DNA of 21,109 bases from CAZFZT01 sp964523675 (lineage in GTDB: Bacteria > Planctomycetota > Phycisphaerae > Phycisphaerales > SM1A02). Position 1 is the stretch's first letter. Each line of letters opens with the position of its first letter. The notes below the pieces were generated by a model, which searched no databases, had not been told where the DNA came from, and was given only the letters and a program-made list of their open reading frames with translations. The stretch is from contig CAZFZT010000063.1 of assembly GCA_964523675.1 (NCBI GenBank), positions 1 to 21,109 of the forward strand. Direction: 5' to 3'. This document shows, piece by piece, positions 1 to 7,866 of this stretch. The position numbers and the translations under genes are program-made.

Positions 1-700
1 AGTCGTCATTGACATCATTGGCGGCACTTGAAGGCCCATTCATCACGCCCAGATCGATCACCACCTCGCGGCCGTTGCCGTTCACGCCGTAGGGGTGCCA
101 GATCACGGCGTTCTGAATACCCGGCGATCCCGGAGGATTGATTCGGCGGCTTCCGACGACCACGTTATTCTCATTGATTGCGTTGAGCGTTGAGATCGTG
201 CCGTTGCTGATCGTTGGATCGAGCGCTTTGAGATAGGTGAACTGCTGCGAGTAGGGATCGAAGATGAAGCCGCGCGTACCGCCTGCCTCGAACATGTGGC
301 CGCCGATCACGTAGCCGGCGGAGTTGACATCGCTGGCCGTGGCGGAGAGAACGCCATCGGGCCGGGGCAGCGTCGTAAAAGTGCCACCTTTTCCATCGGG
401 GTTCGGCGTCCAGAGGAACGCTTCATTGAAGGCGGTGCCGCAGATGTTGTACCAGCCGACGACCTTGCCATCCTCGGACATGCCTGCCGGGAACGTGTCC
501 GGCGGACCGACAATCCCGCAAGGCGGGGCCTGAATGATGCCGGTCACCTCGTACTGGCACTGGGCATTCGCGGTCTTCTCGTTGAGCAGCGGCAGCAGGA
601 TGATCGCGAGGACAGGCCCGATAACGGAGATTCGCCGCAACAGGCCCAGCGCGCAGGATCGGCGTCGATTGGTGATTCGCATCAGGATGGTCCCGGTCAT
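1..700 (-). CDS. Exported HAF-repeat protein, C-terminus cut off by window edge
   Basis: About 233 residues are visible and the frame is open to the left edge. The N-terminus is a signal peptide: an Arg-rich stretch (TNRRR), a hydrophobic core (GPVLAIILLPLL), and a likely cut after TANA before QCQYEV. The mature part alternates phrases such as EAFLWTPNPDG, ASDVNSAGYVIGG, RGFIFDP and LNAINENNVVVGSR. This is the A-F-x-W/D-P then N-x-x-G/N-x-V-V-G rhythm of the HAF-type extracellular repeat, usually a beta-propeller-like surface or exported protein. Function beyond export is unknown. The start is taken as the ATG at 700, preceded by AAGTGAG. An ATG at 682 would give a cleaner signal peptide (MRITNRRR) and is a fair alternative. 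The minus-strand promoter candidate at 757-784 fits either start. Confidence 0.75.
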   Translation of the reverse strand, partial: MTGTILMRITNRRRSCALGLLRRISVIGPVLAIILLPLLNEKTANAQCQYEVTGIIQAPPCGIVGPPDTFPAGMSEDGKVVGWYNICGTAFNEAFLWTPNPDGKGGTFTTLPRPDGVLSATASDVNSAGYVIGGHMFEAGGTRGFIFDPYSQQFTYLKALDPTISNGTISTLNAINENNVVVGSRRINPPGSPGIQNAVIWHPYGVNGNGREVVIDLGVMNGPSSAANDVNDD

Positions 701-756
701 GCTCACTTGGACAGCGCCTTTGCCGGAGGGCGGTGGACGATCGCCCCACTATCATC

Positions 757-784
757 AAGATACAGCGTTTTGCGAAGGACGCAA
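757..784 (-). promoter_or_regulatory. Candidate sigma70-type promoter for the HAF gene
   Basis: On the minus strand TTGCGT (779-784) is followed after 16 nt by TATCTT (757-762), about 50 nt upstream of the ATG at 700. The -35 lies in a small inverted repeat (TTGCG, 5 nt, CGCAA) that could be an operator or coincidence. Judged by eye only. Confidence 0.4.
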
Positions 785-835
785 GTGTTTTTGGGGTGAG
801 TTCCAATACTGGATCGCGCTCCCGCTACTGGGTTC

Positions 836-869
836 GCAACGCATCGGCGTCACTCCGGAGCGGCGTTGC
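836..869 (-). other. Stem-loop just downstream of the symporter gene
   Basis: GCAACGC (836-842) pairs perfectly with GCGTTGC (863-869), with a palindromic CTCCGGAG inside the loop. It starts 7 nt past the stop codon of the minus-strand symporter gene. No T-run follows on the minus strand, so it could be a transcript-end structure but is not a classical intrinsic terminator. The rest of 701-875 holds only the promoter candidate. Confidence 0.25.
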
Positions 870-875
870 CGGTTG

Positions 876-2216
876 TCAACCCAGTGCTTTCTCAAGATCT
901 TCCTCGGTGTCGGGCGCGAGACGTGTGATGATTCGCGCCCCGACGGCATCGCCCCAGACGTTCACCGTCGTGCGGCACATGTCAAGAATGCGATCGACGC
1001 CGATGATCACGCCGATGGCTGCGAGCGGCAGTGCGGGAACTTCGGGACGACTGGCCAATGAGGTGTTGACCGCGTTGATGACGATGACCATCGTTACGAG
1101 TCCTGCTGAAGGAATCCCGGCAGCGCCGACCGCAGCAAGTGTTGCAGTAATGACAACAATCACCAATTCTGCAAGCGAGAGGTCGATGCCGAAGAGCTGA
1201 AAGAGAAACACGACGGCGACGGCTTCATACAGTGCGGTGCCATCCATGTTGACCGTCGCGCCGAGCGGCAGGACGAAGTTCGCCGCCTTCTTCGAGCAGC
1301 CGCCTTCCGTCTCTGCGGTTTGGATCGTCACCGGCAGCGTTGCAGAACTCGAGTCGGTGCCGAACGCAGTGAGCAGGGCCTTGCGCATCCGCCACATGAA
1401 GCGATAGGGGTTGCGGCCGGTGAGCAGGTACAGCACCAGCGGCAGCACGATGGCGCCATGGATGAAGAGTCCGACCACCACGAGAATCATGTATTTTCCG
1501 AGCGGTCCGACAAGCTCACGCAAGCCGATTGTCCCGACGGTCCATGCAACAAGCAGGAACACGCCGATCGGTGTCAGCCAGATGATCCAGAGAACCAGCT
1601 TCATAATGCCTGCGAAGGCGGCCTCGAAGAAGTCGATCGCAGGACGCGCCTTCCGGCCAGCGGCAGCAAGCGCCATGCCGAAGAGCAGCGCGAAGACGAT
1701 CACGCCCAGTGGGCGCGTGGCGCTCATTTCGGCGAAGATATTCGTCGGCACGAGCTGCTCGAGGATGTTGATCCACACCCCGCCGAGTCCCATGTCCTCG
1801 GCTTCAGCGAAGAGTTCTGCTTTCGCTGCGTAATCGCCTTGACCGCGCGCCTGCAAAGTTGCGACGGTTTCGGCATCAAGGCCCTCACCCGGCTTGAATG
1901 TTGAGACGAGCACTGCGCCGAGGATGACGGCGAAGAGCATGGTGACCATGTAGTAGAGGATCGTGGAGCCGCCGACAAGGCCGAGCCGCGATGGGTCGCC
2001 CAGACTCGTGACGCCGACGACGACGCTCACGAAGATGAGTGGGATGACCATGAGCTTGAGCGGACGAATGAGAATGAGATCGCCTGCCTGCTGCCAGCCA
2101 AGGAGCAGGTCGGGATCATCCTGGCCGTACGCATTGAAGAGCCACTGGCCGACGAAGCCGCCGGCAATGAGGCCGATGATGATGAGCAGCGTGAGCAGAT
2201 TCGTTCCGCGCGTCAT
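876..2216 (-). CDS. Dicarboxylate/amino acid:cation symporter (SDF/DAACS family), glutamate/aspartate type
   Basis: This 446-aa inner-membrane carrier takes up acidic amino acids with Na+ or H+. Family signatures appear in order: the serine-rich hairpin HP1 (TDSSSATLP, about 288-295), NMDGT (323-327) in the TM7 ion site, hairpin HP2 (AAGIPSAG, 365-372), and TM8 DRILDMCRTTVNVWGD (408-423). TM8 keeps D412, R415, T416, N419 and D423. In the archaeal and eukaryotic members the matching Arg binds the side-chain carboxylate, so glutamate or aspartate is likelier than the C4-dicarboxylates of DctA. A loop at about 110-145 after TM3 is longer and more acidic than I expect. The ATG at 2216 has no evident SD. 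purL ends 122 nt upstream on the same strand, and that gap holds one weak hairpin. Confidence 0.9.
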   Translation of the reverse strand: MTRGTNLLTLLIIIGLIAGGFVGQWLFNAYGQDDPDLLLGWQQAGDLILIRPLKLMVIPLIFVSVVVGVTSLGDPSRLGLVGGSTILYYMVTMLFAVILGAVLVSTFKPGEGLDAETVATLQARGQGDYAAKAELFAEAEDMGLGGVWINILEQLVPTNIFAEMSATRPLGVIVFALLFGMALAAAGRKARPAIDFFEAAFAGIMKLVLWIIWLTPIGVFLLVAWTVGTIGLRELVGPLGKYMILVVVGLFIHGAIVLPLVLYLLTGRNPYRFMWRMRKALLTAFGTDSSSATLPVTIQTAETEGGCSKKAANFVLPLGATVNMDGTALYEAVAVVFLFQLFGIDLSLAELVIVVITATLAAVGAAGIPSAGLVTMVIVINAVNTSLASRPEVPALPLAAIGVIIGVDRILDMCRTTVNVWGDAVGARIITRLAPDTEEDLEKALG

Positions 2217-2301
2217 ATCGGCAGCGTAGCGGATGGAGCGTCAATTCACCAACCTGAAGCATGGTGGCACGGCTCTGCGAGCTGTGATGGCTTGACCGGT
2301 A

Positions 2302-2317
2302 CTCTGACCGTTCAGAG
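2302..2317 (-). other. Small hairpin between purL and the symporter gene
   Basis: CTCTGA and TCAGAG form a 6-bp stem with a 4-nt loop, 22 nt past the purL stop. No T-run follows on the minus strand. It may be a processing or weak termination site. Nothing else was recognised in 2217-2338. Confidence 0.25.
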
Positions 2318-2338
2318 CAGGCCAGAGGGCTGTTCCGC

Positions 2339-5311
2339 CTACCAGTCAAGTGTGCCGCGCCAGGCATTGCGGAGTTGATCGATGGCGATGTCGAGCGTGC
2401 CGGGAATCGTGAGCCGTTTCGCTTGATGGAATCGACCGAGTACACGGTGGGGGAGGTTGCCAAGGGTTTGCTTGAGCGAAGGGAGGTCCGCTTCGCGTGC
2501 TTCGAGCAGGTAGCGCGACGGTGATTCACCAAAGAGAGCTTGCGCGGTGTGATCGGCGTCATCAAAGACAAAGCCGAGGTTCCCTGCGAACGCCATTTCG
2601 GCAACGGCGCAGAGCATGCCGCCGTCGCTGATGTCGTGGGCTGCTTGCACCATGCCTTGCGCGATCGCGTTTGCGACCGATTGAGCGATGCGCGGCCCCT
2701 GCGCAAGATCAACCGTCGGAAGCCGATCGTCATCTGCGCCGAAGAGCATGGCGTAATGCGACGCGGCAAGCGTATCCTGCGAGTCACCGACGAGAACCAG
2801 CGCATTGCCTGCGCGTTTGGCGTCCATCGTGATGCACCGCCGCACGTCATCAACAATCCCGATGCCGGTGATGAGCAGTGTGGGCGGAATCTGAATCGTG
2901 CGGCCGTCTTCAGTGGTGAACTGATTGTTGAGCGAATCCTTACCGGAGATAAACGGCGTACGGTATGCCTTCGCGCCGTCGTAACACGCCTCGGCTGCGC
3001 GAACAAGCGAGCCGAGATTGCGCGGGTCTTTGCATGAGGGCCAGCAGAAGTTGTCGAGGATCGCGATGCGCCTTGGATCGGCGCCGGTGCAGACGAGGTT
3101 GCGCACGCATTCGTCGATGGCGGCGAGCGTCATGAGGTATGGATCATCCTTCATGGTCGTCGCCAAACCGCACGCGATGGCGAGGCCCTTCGTTGAACCC
3201 TCAACCGGCAGGACGACGGCTGCATCAGACGGTCCGCTTTCTTCGGGGCCGAGGAGCGGCTTGACAACGGTATTGCCTTGCACCTCGTGGTCATATTGAC
3301 GAATGATCCAGTGCTTGGATGCGATGTTGGGATGCGCAAGCAGTTGCAGGAGGGCGTCTGTGGTGTCGGGGCGCTTGCCCCGGCCAAGGCCGGGGCTATG
3401 GGTGGGCGGTTCCCACACGGCATCGCGCACCGGCATGGGGATTCCCTCATGCAGAAAGTGCATCGACATTCGGCCGACTTCAATGCGTTGATAGTTCAGG
3501 ATCAATTCGCGATTTTCGGTGCCGAACTGGCCGAGGTCGCACATCTCAACATCATGCCGATCGCAGATCGCCTGCAAGCGCTCAACATTCTTCGCAGGGA
3601 CGGCAAGGACCATGCGCTCCTGCGCTTCGCTGATCCAGATTTCAGTCGGACTCAAACCTGCATACTTGAGCGGGGCACGATCCAGATGCACTTCCGCGCC
3701 AAGCGCTTCGCCCATCTCACCGACCGCGCTAGAGAACCCACCCGCGCCACAATCGGTGATGGCGGAATAGAGCGGTCCGTTTTCATGATCGCGTGCTTCA
3801 AGGATCGCATCGAGCATTTTCTTCTCAGTCACCGGATTGCCGATCTGCACCGCGTGGCTGAACTCGTCTGCATGAGTGTCGGTGAGTTCCGCGCTGCTGA
3901 ACGTCGCGCCGTGAATGCCATCGCGCCCCGTGCGGCCGCCGACAGCGATGATGCGGTCGCCCGCTTGCGGCTCACCCTTGATGAGATGGCGCGGCATGAC
4001 ACCGATGCAACCGCAGAACACAAGGGGATTCCCGACGTAATCATCATCGAACCACACCGCGCCGTTGAGGGTGGGAATGCCCATGCGATTGCCGTAGTCG
4101 CGCACGCCTGCCACGACCTGCGTCAGGATGCGGCGAGGGTGCAGGCATCCGGTCGGAATCGGATTTGTTTCACCGAAGTGGTCAGGATGCGCGACGCAGA
4201 AGACATCGGTAGCGGCGATGGGTTTGGCGGCCAGACCGGTGCCGATGATGTCTCGAATCACGCCGCCGATTCCGGTCGCCGCACCGCCGTATGGCTCGAT
4301 GGCGGAAGGATGATTGTGCGTTTCAACTTTGACGCAGACGGCGTTGTTGTCATCAAAGGCGATGATGCCCGCGTTATCGACGAAGATGGATAGCGTCCAG
4401 TCGAGCCCTTCCTCGATGAGTTCGTGGGTGGCGGCTGCGACTGTTGATTTGAGCAGATTGTTGATCGTGATCGAGTTGTCGGCGTTGAGCGTGTGACCGG
4501 GACGGGATGTAACGTTTTCGCGCGATAGCCCAGGAATGGGAATTCCTCGGCTTTGGGTGGTTGATTTGTCGTGGTAGCGAATGGTGGCTTTCAGGGTTTT
4601 ATGAACGCAGTGCTCGCTCCATGTCTGGGCGAGCGTTTCGAGTTCAATCTCGCGCGGCTCCCGGCCAAGTCGTTGATATTCTGCCTGAATCGCCTTCATT
4701 TCATCCAGCGAGAGAAACAGATGCGCTTCGCGCGACATGCGCTCAAGGGCAGCGTCATCCAGATCGCGAATGGGAACGTCGATGATCTTCAGTTCGTACT
4801 CATGGCCGTGCGGGAACTTGCGCGGTTGGTAGGGCTCGTCGTAAATGCCGTGAACAACGGGGTTGGCGAGGACGCGCTCGGCGATGGTTCGCGCAGCGAC
4901 TGGATCGATGCCGTGCATGTCGTAGCGCCTGCCGGTGCGCACTTCGACGCGCTCGCCGATCAAGGCATGGATCGCCAGCTTGACGGCATCGGCGTCGGGG
5001 TCCATGACGCCGGGCAAGGGATGCACTTCGATGGTCGCGTCAGCGCGGGCCTCACTCGCGCCGATGGTTGCCTGCTCTGTCACCGGGTCGGCCAGAAGTT
5101 CGCTGGCGATGCGATGCACCTGAACATCATCGAGCGAACCTTCGATGAGGTACACGCTTGATGCGTTGATGCCGGTCGGCACCGTCGGAAGCTCAAGCGA
5201 CGCCACTTCGCGGAGCGCAGCGGCGCCGCGCGGGTCTGCGTGGCCCGGACGCGGTCGCACTTCAATGCGGTGAACGGTAACTGCGGCCTCGACGGATGCG
5301 GTAGTTGCCAT
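2339..5311 (-). CDS. purL: Phosphoribosylformylglycinamidine (FGAM) synthase with fused tandem PurS-like N-terminus
   Basis: This enzyme catalyses step four of purine synthesis, ATP-dependent amidation of FGAR to FGAM. At 990 aa it lies between small PurL (about 740) and the single-chain large type (about 1300). Residues 11-83 and 92-158 each look like one PurS subunit: a strand such as IEVHPLPGVMDPDADAV, a helix, then VEVRTGRRY or the equivalent, ending in ERVLANPVVHGI. The PurL core follows, with a linker, WSEHCVHKT (about 231-239, catalytic His H234), the ATP-site segment VKVETHNHPSAIEPYGGAATG, and the repeated AIRS-like halves (ISEAQERMVLAV, AAHDISDGGML). There is no C-terminal glutaminase domain, so a separate PurQ must supply ammonia. 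No purQ, free purS or other pur gene is in this window. The start is the ATG at 5311, 41 nt after dodecin, without a clear SD. Large frames inside it on both strands are shadows. Confidence 0.95.
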   Translation of the reverse strand: MATTASVEAAVTVHRIEVRPRPGHADPRGAAALREVASLELPTVPTGINASSVYLIEGSLDDVQVHRIASELLADPVTEQATIGASEARADATIEVHPLPGVMDPDADAVKLAIHALIGERVEVRTGRRYDMHGIDPVAARTIAERVLANPVVHGIYDEPYQPRKFPHGHEYELKIIDVPIRDLDDAALERMSREAHLFLSLDEMKAIQAEYQRLGREPREIELETLAQTWSEHCVHKTLKATIRYHDKSTTQSRGIPIPGLSRENVTSRPGHTLNADNSITINNLLKSTVAAATHELIEEGLDWTLSIFVDNAGIIAFDDNNAVCVKVETHNHPSAIEPYGGAATGIGGVIRDIIGTGLAAKPIAATDVFCVAHPDHFGETNPIPTGCLHPRRILTQVVAGVRDYGNRMGIPTLNGAVWFDDDYVGNPLVFCGCIGVMPRHLIKGEPQAGDRIIAVGGRTGRDGIHGATFSSAELTDTHADEFSHAVQIGNPVTEKKMLDAILEARDHENGPLYSAITDCGAGGFSSAVGEMGEALGAEVHLDRAPLKYAGLSPTEIWISEAQERMVLAVPAKNVERLQAICDRHDVEMCDLGQFGTENRELILNYQRIEVGRMSMHFLHEGIPMPVRDAVWEPPTHSPGLGRGKRPDTTDALLQLLAHPNIASKHWIIRQYDHEVQGNTVVKPLLGPEESGPSDAAVVLPVEGSTKGLAIACGLATTMKDDPYLMTLAAIDECVRNLVCTGADPRRIAILDNFCWPSCKDPRNLGSLVRAAEACYDGAKAYRTPFISGKDSLNNQFTTEDGRTIQIPPTLLITGIGIVDDVRRCITMDAKRAGNALVLVGDSQDTLAASHYAMLFGADDDRLPTVDLAQGPRIAQSVANAIAQGMVQAAHDISDGGMLCAVAEMAFAGNLGFVFDDADHTAQALFGESPSRYLLEAREADLPSLKQTLGNLPHRVLGRFHQAKRLTIPGTLDIAIDQLRNAWRGTLDW
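3363..3396 (-). repeat. GC-rich palindrome inside the purL linker
   Basis: GCCCCGGCC (3377-3385) and GGCCGGGGC (3388-3396) are perfect 9-nt arms around 2 nt. On the minus strand a second arm, GCCCC, follows after AAGC and can pair with the preceding GGGGC. In frame it encodes SPGLGRGKRPDTT (from about residue 637), a glycine/arginine-rich stretch just before LLQLLAHPNIASK, where PurL has a variable linker. It resembles a dispersed palindromic element tolerated in frame, but only one copy lies in this window. Confidence 0.5.
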
Positions 5312-5352
5312 GTGAGCCGCATGATACGCGCCGCTTGCGAGGCAGGATCACT

Positions 5353-5568
5353 TCAGGATTCCTCGTCGAGTGTGAACCCGATCTTCACCGTGACCTGCCA
5401 GTGCGATACCTTGCCATCTTCGATGTGGCCGCGCGTGTCAGTGACTTCCAGCCACCTCATCTTGCGGACGGTCTTGGCAGCGCGGCTGACCGCATTCTCA
5501 ATGGCGTCCTGGATGCCTTTGTTGGAGGAGCCGGTGAGTTCGATGTGCTTGTACACATGGTCGGACAT
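5353..5568 (-). CDS. Dodecin, flavin-binding dodecamer protein
   Basis: This 71-aa protein matches dodecin along its whole length: VYKHIELTGSSNKGIQDAI, then the helix AVSRAAKTV, then the W-x-E-V strand (MRWLEVTDTRGHI), and the closing strand VSHWQVTVKIGF. Dodecins assemble into hollow 12-mers that store or buffer FMN/FAD or lumichrome, and the Trp in RWLEV corresponds to the flavin-stacking residue. The ATG at 5568 is preceded by AAGGGTGA. It lies 38 nt after hpnH and 41 nt before purL on the same strand, so co-transcription is possible. No direct flavin link to either neighbour is apparent. Confidence 0.93.
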   Translation of the reverse strand: MSDHVYKHIELTGSSNKGIQDAIENAVSRAAKTVRKMRWLEVTDTRGHIEDGKVSHWQVTVKIGFTLDEES

Positions 5569-5606
5569 AATGCTTCACCCTTGTGAGGTAACCTCAATGA
5601 GACTCC

Positions 5607-6749
5607 TTATCCCGCCTTACGTTTCACATCGTCCGCAAAGCCGAGTGCGACGAGCCGCGCGAGCGGGCCGTGCGGCCTTTTGGCTTCCTCGGCGAGCTTC
5701 CGCCGCGCACCGGGATTCGCGTAGGTGTTGAACACCATCGCTTTGATCGTGCCCCACATCCCGCCGAACGAACTGAACGTGTGATGTACAGCCGTGGCTT
5801 CATAGCCGCTATGCACCATGCACTGCGCGCATTTCTCATTCCCCGAGTGGTAGCCATAGTTGTCCCAGTCGGTGTCGTACATCAGGTCATCAAAGGATTC
5901 GGCGTATCCTTCCTGAAGGAGGTAGCATGGCCTCTGCCAACCGAAAATGTTGAACGTCGGGTTGCCCCACGGCGTGCATTCGTATTCGCGCTTGCCCATT
6001 AGAAACTCGAGGAAGAGCGGCGATTGGTTGAACTTCCAGCGTTGCTTCCCGTCCTTGCGGTTGGAAAGAATCATCTCGAAGAGTTCATTCGTCTCTCTGC
6101 GCTTGAGGAATGACTGCTGATCCGGCGCCTTCTCGTAGGCGTAGCCGGGGCTGACCATCATGCCTTCAACGCCGAGTTGCATCATCTCATCGAAGAACGC
6201 GCGAACGGAGTTCGGATCGGTACCCTCGAAGAGCGTGGTGTTGGTTGTAACGCGGAAGCCCATCTCGACAGCCATGCGGATGCCCTCGGCCGCCTTCTCG
6301 TATGTGCCTTCGCGGCAGACGGCGAAGTCGTGGTGCTCCTCCTGACCATCCATATGAACGGAGAAGGTGAGATACTTGCTCGGCTTGAAGAGACCCTCTT
6401 CGAGTTTCTCCTTGAGGAGCAGCGCGTTCGTGCACAGGTAGATGTACTTGCGGCGTTTGATCAACTCCTCCACGAGTTCCTTGATATGTGGATAGAGCAG
6501 CGGTTCGCCTCCGGGAATCGAGACCATCGGCGCGGCGCATTCATCGACTGCGCGAAGGCAATCTTCAAGCGGCAGGTTCTTCTTGAGAATGTGGGCCGGA
6601 TATTGAATCTTGCCGCAGCCCGCGCAAGCGAGATTGCAGCGGAAGAGCGGTTCGAGCATGAGCACGAGCGGGTACCGGGACCGGCCACGCAGGCGCTGGC
6701 CAAGCACGTACGTCGCGACGGTCCACATTTGGGAGATGGGTACTGCCAT
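5607..6749 (-). CDS. hpnH: Adenosyl-hopene transferase, radical SAM
   Basis: HpnH attaches the 5'-deoxyadenosyl group of SAM to the hopene side chain, the first step towards extended hopanoids. The 380-aa product has the family N-terminus MAVPISQ...GRSRYPLVLMLEPLFRC and the radical SAM cluster C38-x3-C42-x2-C45 (CNLACAGC). Next come the SAM-binding glycines (SIPGGEPLLYP), YLCTNALLL, and a C-terminal cysteine region (ECTPWGNP, PCYLL, KCAQCMVHSGYE) typical of HpnH. The frame stays open upstream to a GTG at 6887, but homology clearly begins at the ATG at 6749. The intervening sequence is low-complexity and looks untranslated. No SD is obvious. Squalene-hopene cyclase and other hpn genes are not in this window. 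Confidence 0.95.
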   Translation of the reverse strand: MAVPISQMWTVATYVLGQRLRGRSRYPLVLMLEPLFRCNLACAGCGKIQYPAHILKKNLPLEDCLRAVDECAAPMVSIPGGEPLLYPHIKELVEELIKRRKYIYLCTNALLLKEKLEEGLFKPSKYLTFSVHMDGQEEHHDFAVCREGTYEKAAEGIRMAVEMGFRVTTNTTLFEGTDPNSVRAFFDEMMQLGVEGMMVSPGYAYEKAPDQQSFLKRRETNELFEMILSNRKDGKQRWKFNQSPLFLEFLMGKREYECTPWGNPTFNIFGWQRPCYLLQEGYAESFDDLMYDTDWDNYGYHSGNEKCAQCMVHSGYEATAVHHTFSSFGGMWGTIKAMVFNTYANPGARRKLAEEAKRPHGPLARLVALGFADDVKRKAG

Positions 6750-7203
6750 AAGCTGATGTCGTTGAATCGGTGGCGAACGCGAAAGGGAAGAGGATGTTAG
6801 TGGCTGCACGCCGAGCGCGGCGGAACGGCTTCTGAGCAGGTTCAGCAGTGTAACCGGCCTTGAGCGGCGGGGAACGGCCCACACCACACTATTCCATGGC
6901 GTGAGTTATCGGTGCTGGTCGCCGTCAGAACTGCACCCGACTTCCGTTCCCGTGCGGAATCCGCGCGATCTTTCGAACCGGGCGCGGCGTAGGAAGGGCG
7001 AACTCCGCGATTTCACGTCCATGAGCGTCATTCCCCTCCAATTCGGCTTTGGTTTCCTGCCTCAACAGAGCCAAAGCATCGATCCATCCGAGCAGATGGA
7101 TGCTGCTGCCCGGCCTACCATTCACGGTTCGCGATCGGGCATCGGCTGCGGCTCTCCGGGCCAAGCAGTGGCGAATGCTCACCAGAACCCGGCGGAGTTC
7201 CTT
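6750..7203. other. Divergent intergenic region with structured leader of the sigma gene
   Basis: This 454-nt stretch separates hpnH (minus) from the sigma factor (plus) and must hold both promoters, but I found no convincing -35/-10 pair. Towards the sigma gene there are two consecutive stem-loops: GCTTTGG/CCAAAGC (7046-7052 with 7071-7077) and ATCCATC/GATGGAT (7082-7088 with 7095-7101). The plus-strand frame of the sigma factor stays open back to a GTG at 6901, but the peptide there has no sigma homology. Confidence 0.4.
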
Positions 7204-7866
7204 GTGACCAGAAAGAGACCGACATCCGACGAGCAGCTGCTCGAAGCGTACCTTCAGGGGGATCGACCTGCCTTCCAGGAATTGATGAGCCGCTATAGCA
7301 ACGAGCTGCTGCATTTCCTTACGCGGTTCCTGGGGTCTCGTGCCGCGGCTGAAGATGTCTTTCAAGAGACATTCCTTCAGATTCACCTTTCGGCCGAGAC
7401 CTTTGATGTCGATCGCCGCTTCAAGCCGTGGCTGTTCACCATCGCCGCGAACAAGGCGCGGGACTACCACCGTAAGCACAACAAGCGTTTGCAGGTGTCG
7501 CTTTCGGCTTCGATCGGCGACGAAGGCGAAGGGCAGAAGTTCGTCGATCTGCTGGAGGCCGACTTGCCGTCGCCCGATGAGCCGGTGCTGGATGCAGAGC
7601 GAAGTCGGCTTGTGAAACAAGTGGTCGATTCGATGCCTCCGCATCTACGCGAAATCCTGTTGCTGAGCTACTTCCAGCAGATGAGCTACAACCAGATCGC
7701 GGGGTCTCTGGAGATTCCATTGGGAACCGTCAAGAGCCGGCTGCATACTGCAGTGGCGACGTTCGCGACCCTGTGGAAGGCCGCGCGTTCACAAGATGTC
7801 ACGTCGCAGCACGGCGACAGATCGGAACAATCCGGGGGTGGCGGAAACAAGGGAGAATCTCGATGA
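7204..7866 (+). CDS. RNA polymerase sigma-70 factor, ECF subfamily
   Basis: The 220-aa product has only sigma regions 2 and 4. Region 2 is at about 18-92 (AFQELMSRYSNELLHFLTRF, then AAEDVFQETFLQI and FKPWLFTIAANKARDYHRK). Region 4 is at about 138-192 (LREILLLSYFQQMSYNQIA, then LGTVKSRLHTAV, the helix-turn-helix). A 40-residue linker and a Gly/Ser-rich tail (QSGGGGNKGES) frame it. I chose the GTG at 7204 because GGAG sits 6 nt upstream and sigma homology starts just after it. ATGs at 7021 and 7096 would add an unconserved N-terminus. The next gene starts inside its stop codon (ATGA), the arrangement expected for a sigma/anti-sigma pair. Target promoters are unknown. Confidence 0.9.
   Translation: MTRKRPTSDEQLLEAYLQGDRPAFQELMSRYSNELLHFLTRFLGSRAAAEDVFQETFLQIHLSAETFDVDRRFKPWLFTIAANKARDYHRKHNKRLQVSLSASIGDEGEGQKFVDLLEADLPSPDEPVLDAERSRLVKQVVDSMPPHLREILLLSYFQQMSYNQIAGSLEIPLGTVKSRLHTAVATFATLWKAARSQDVTSQHGDRSEQSGGGGNKGESR

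Noticed and set aside
296..1200. Several plus-strand frames
   Set aside because: They are antisense to the HAF gene and the symporter gene, both supported by motifs and, for HAF, a signal peptide.
2116..3006. Minus-strand frame of 296 codons across the purL end and symporter start
   Set aside because: It overlaps two well-supported genes in another frame, and its Ser/Arg-rich composition is typical of a shadow.
3278..4393. Long plus-strand open frame (371 codons)
   Set aside because: It lies entirely antisense to purL, whose frame has strong homology. The peptide has no recognisable motif and is an effect of GC-rich codon bias.
6750..6887. N-terminal extension of HpnH to a GTG at 6887
   Set aside because: The 46 extra residues are low-complexity and not part of the HpnH family, which begins at MAVPISQ.
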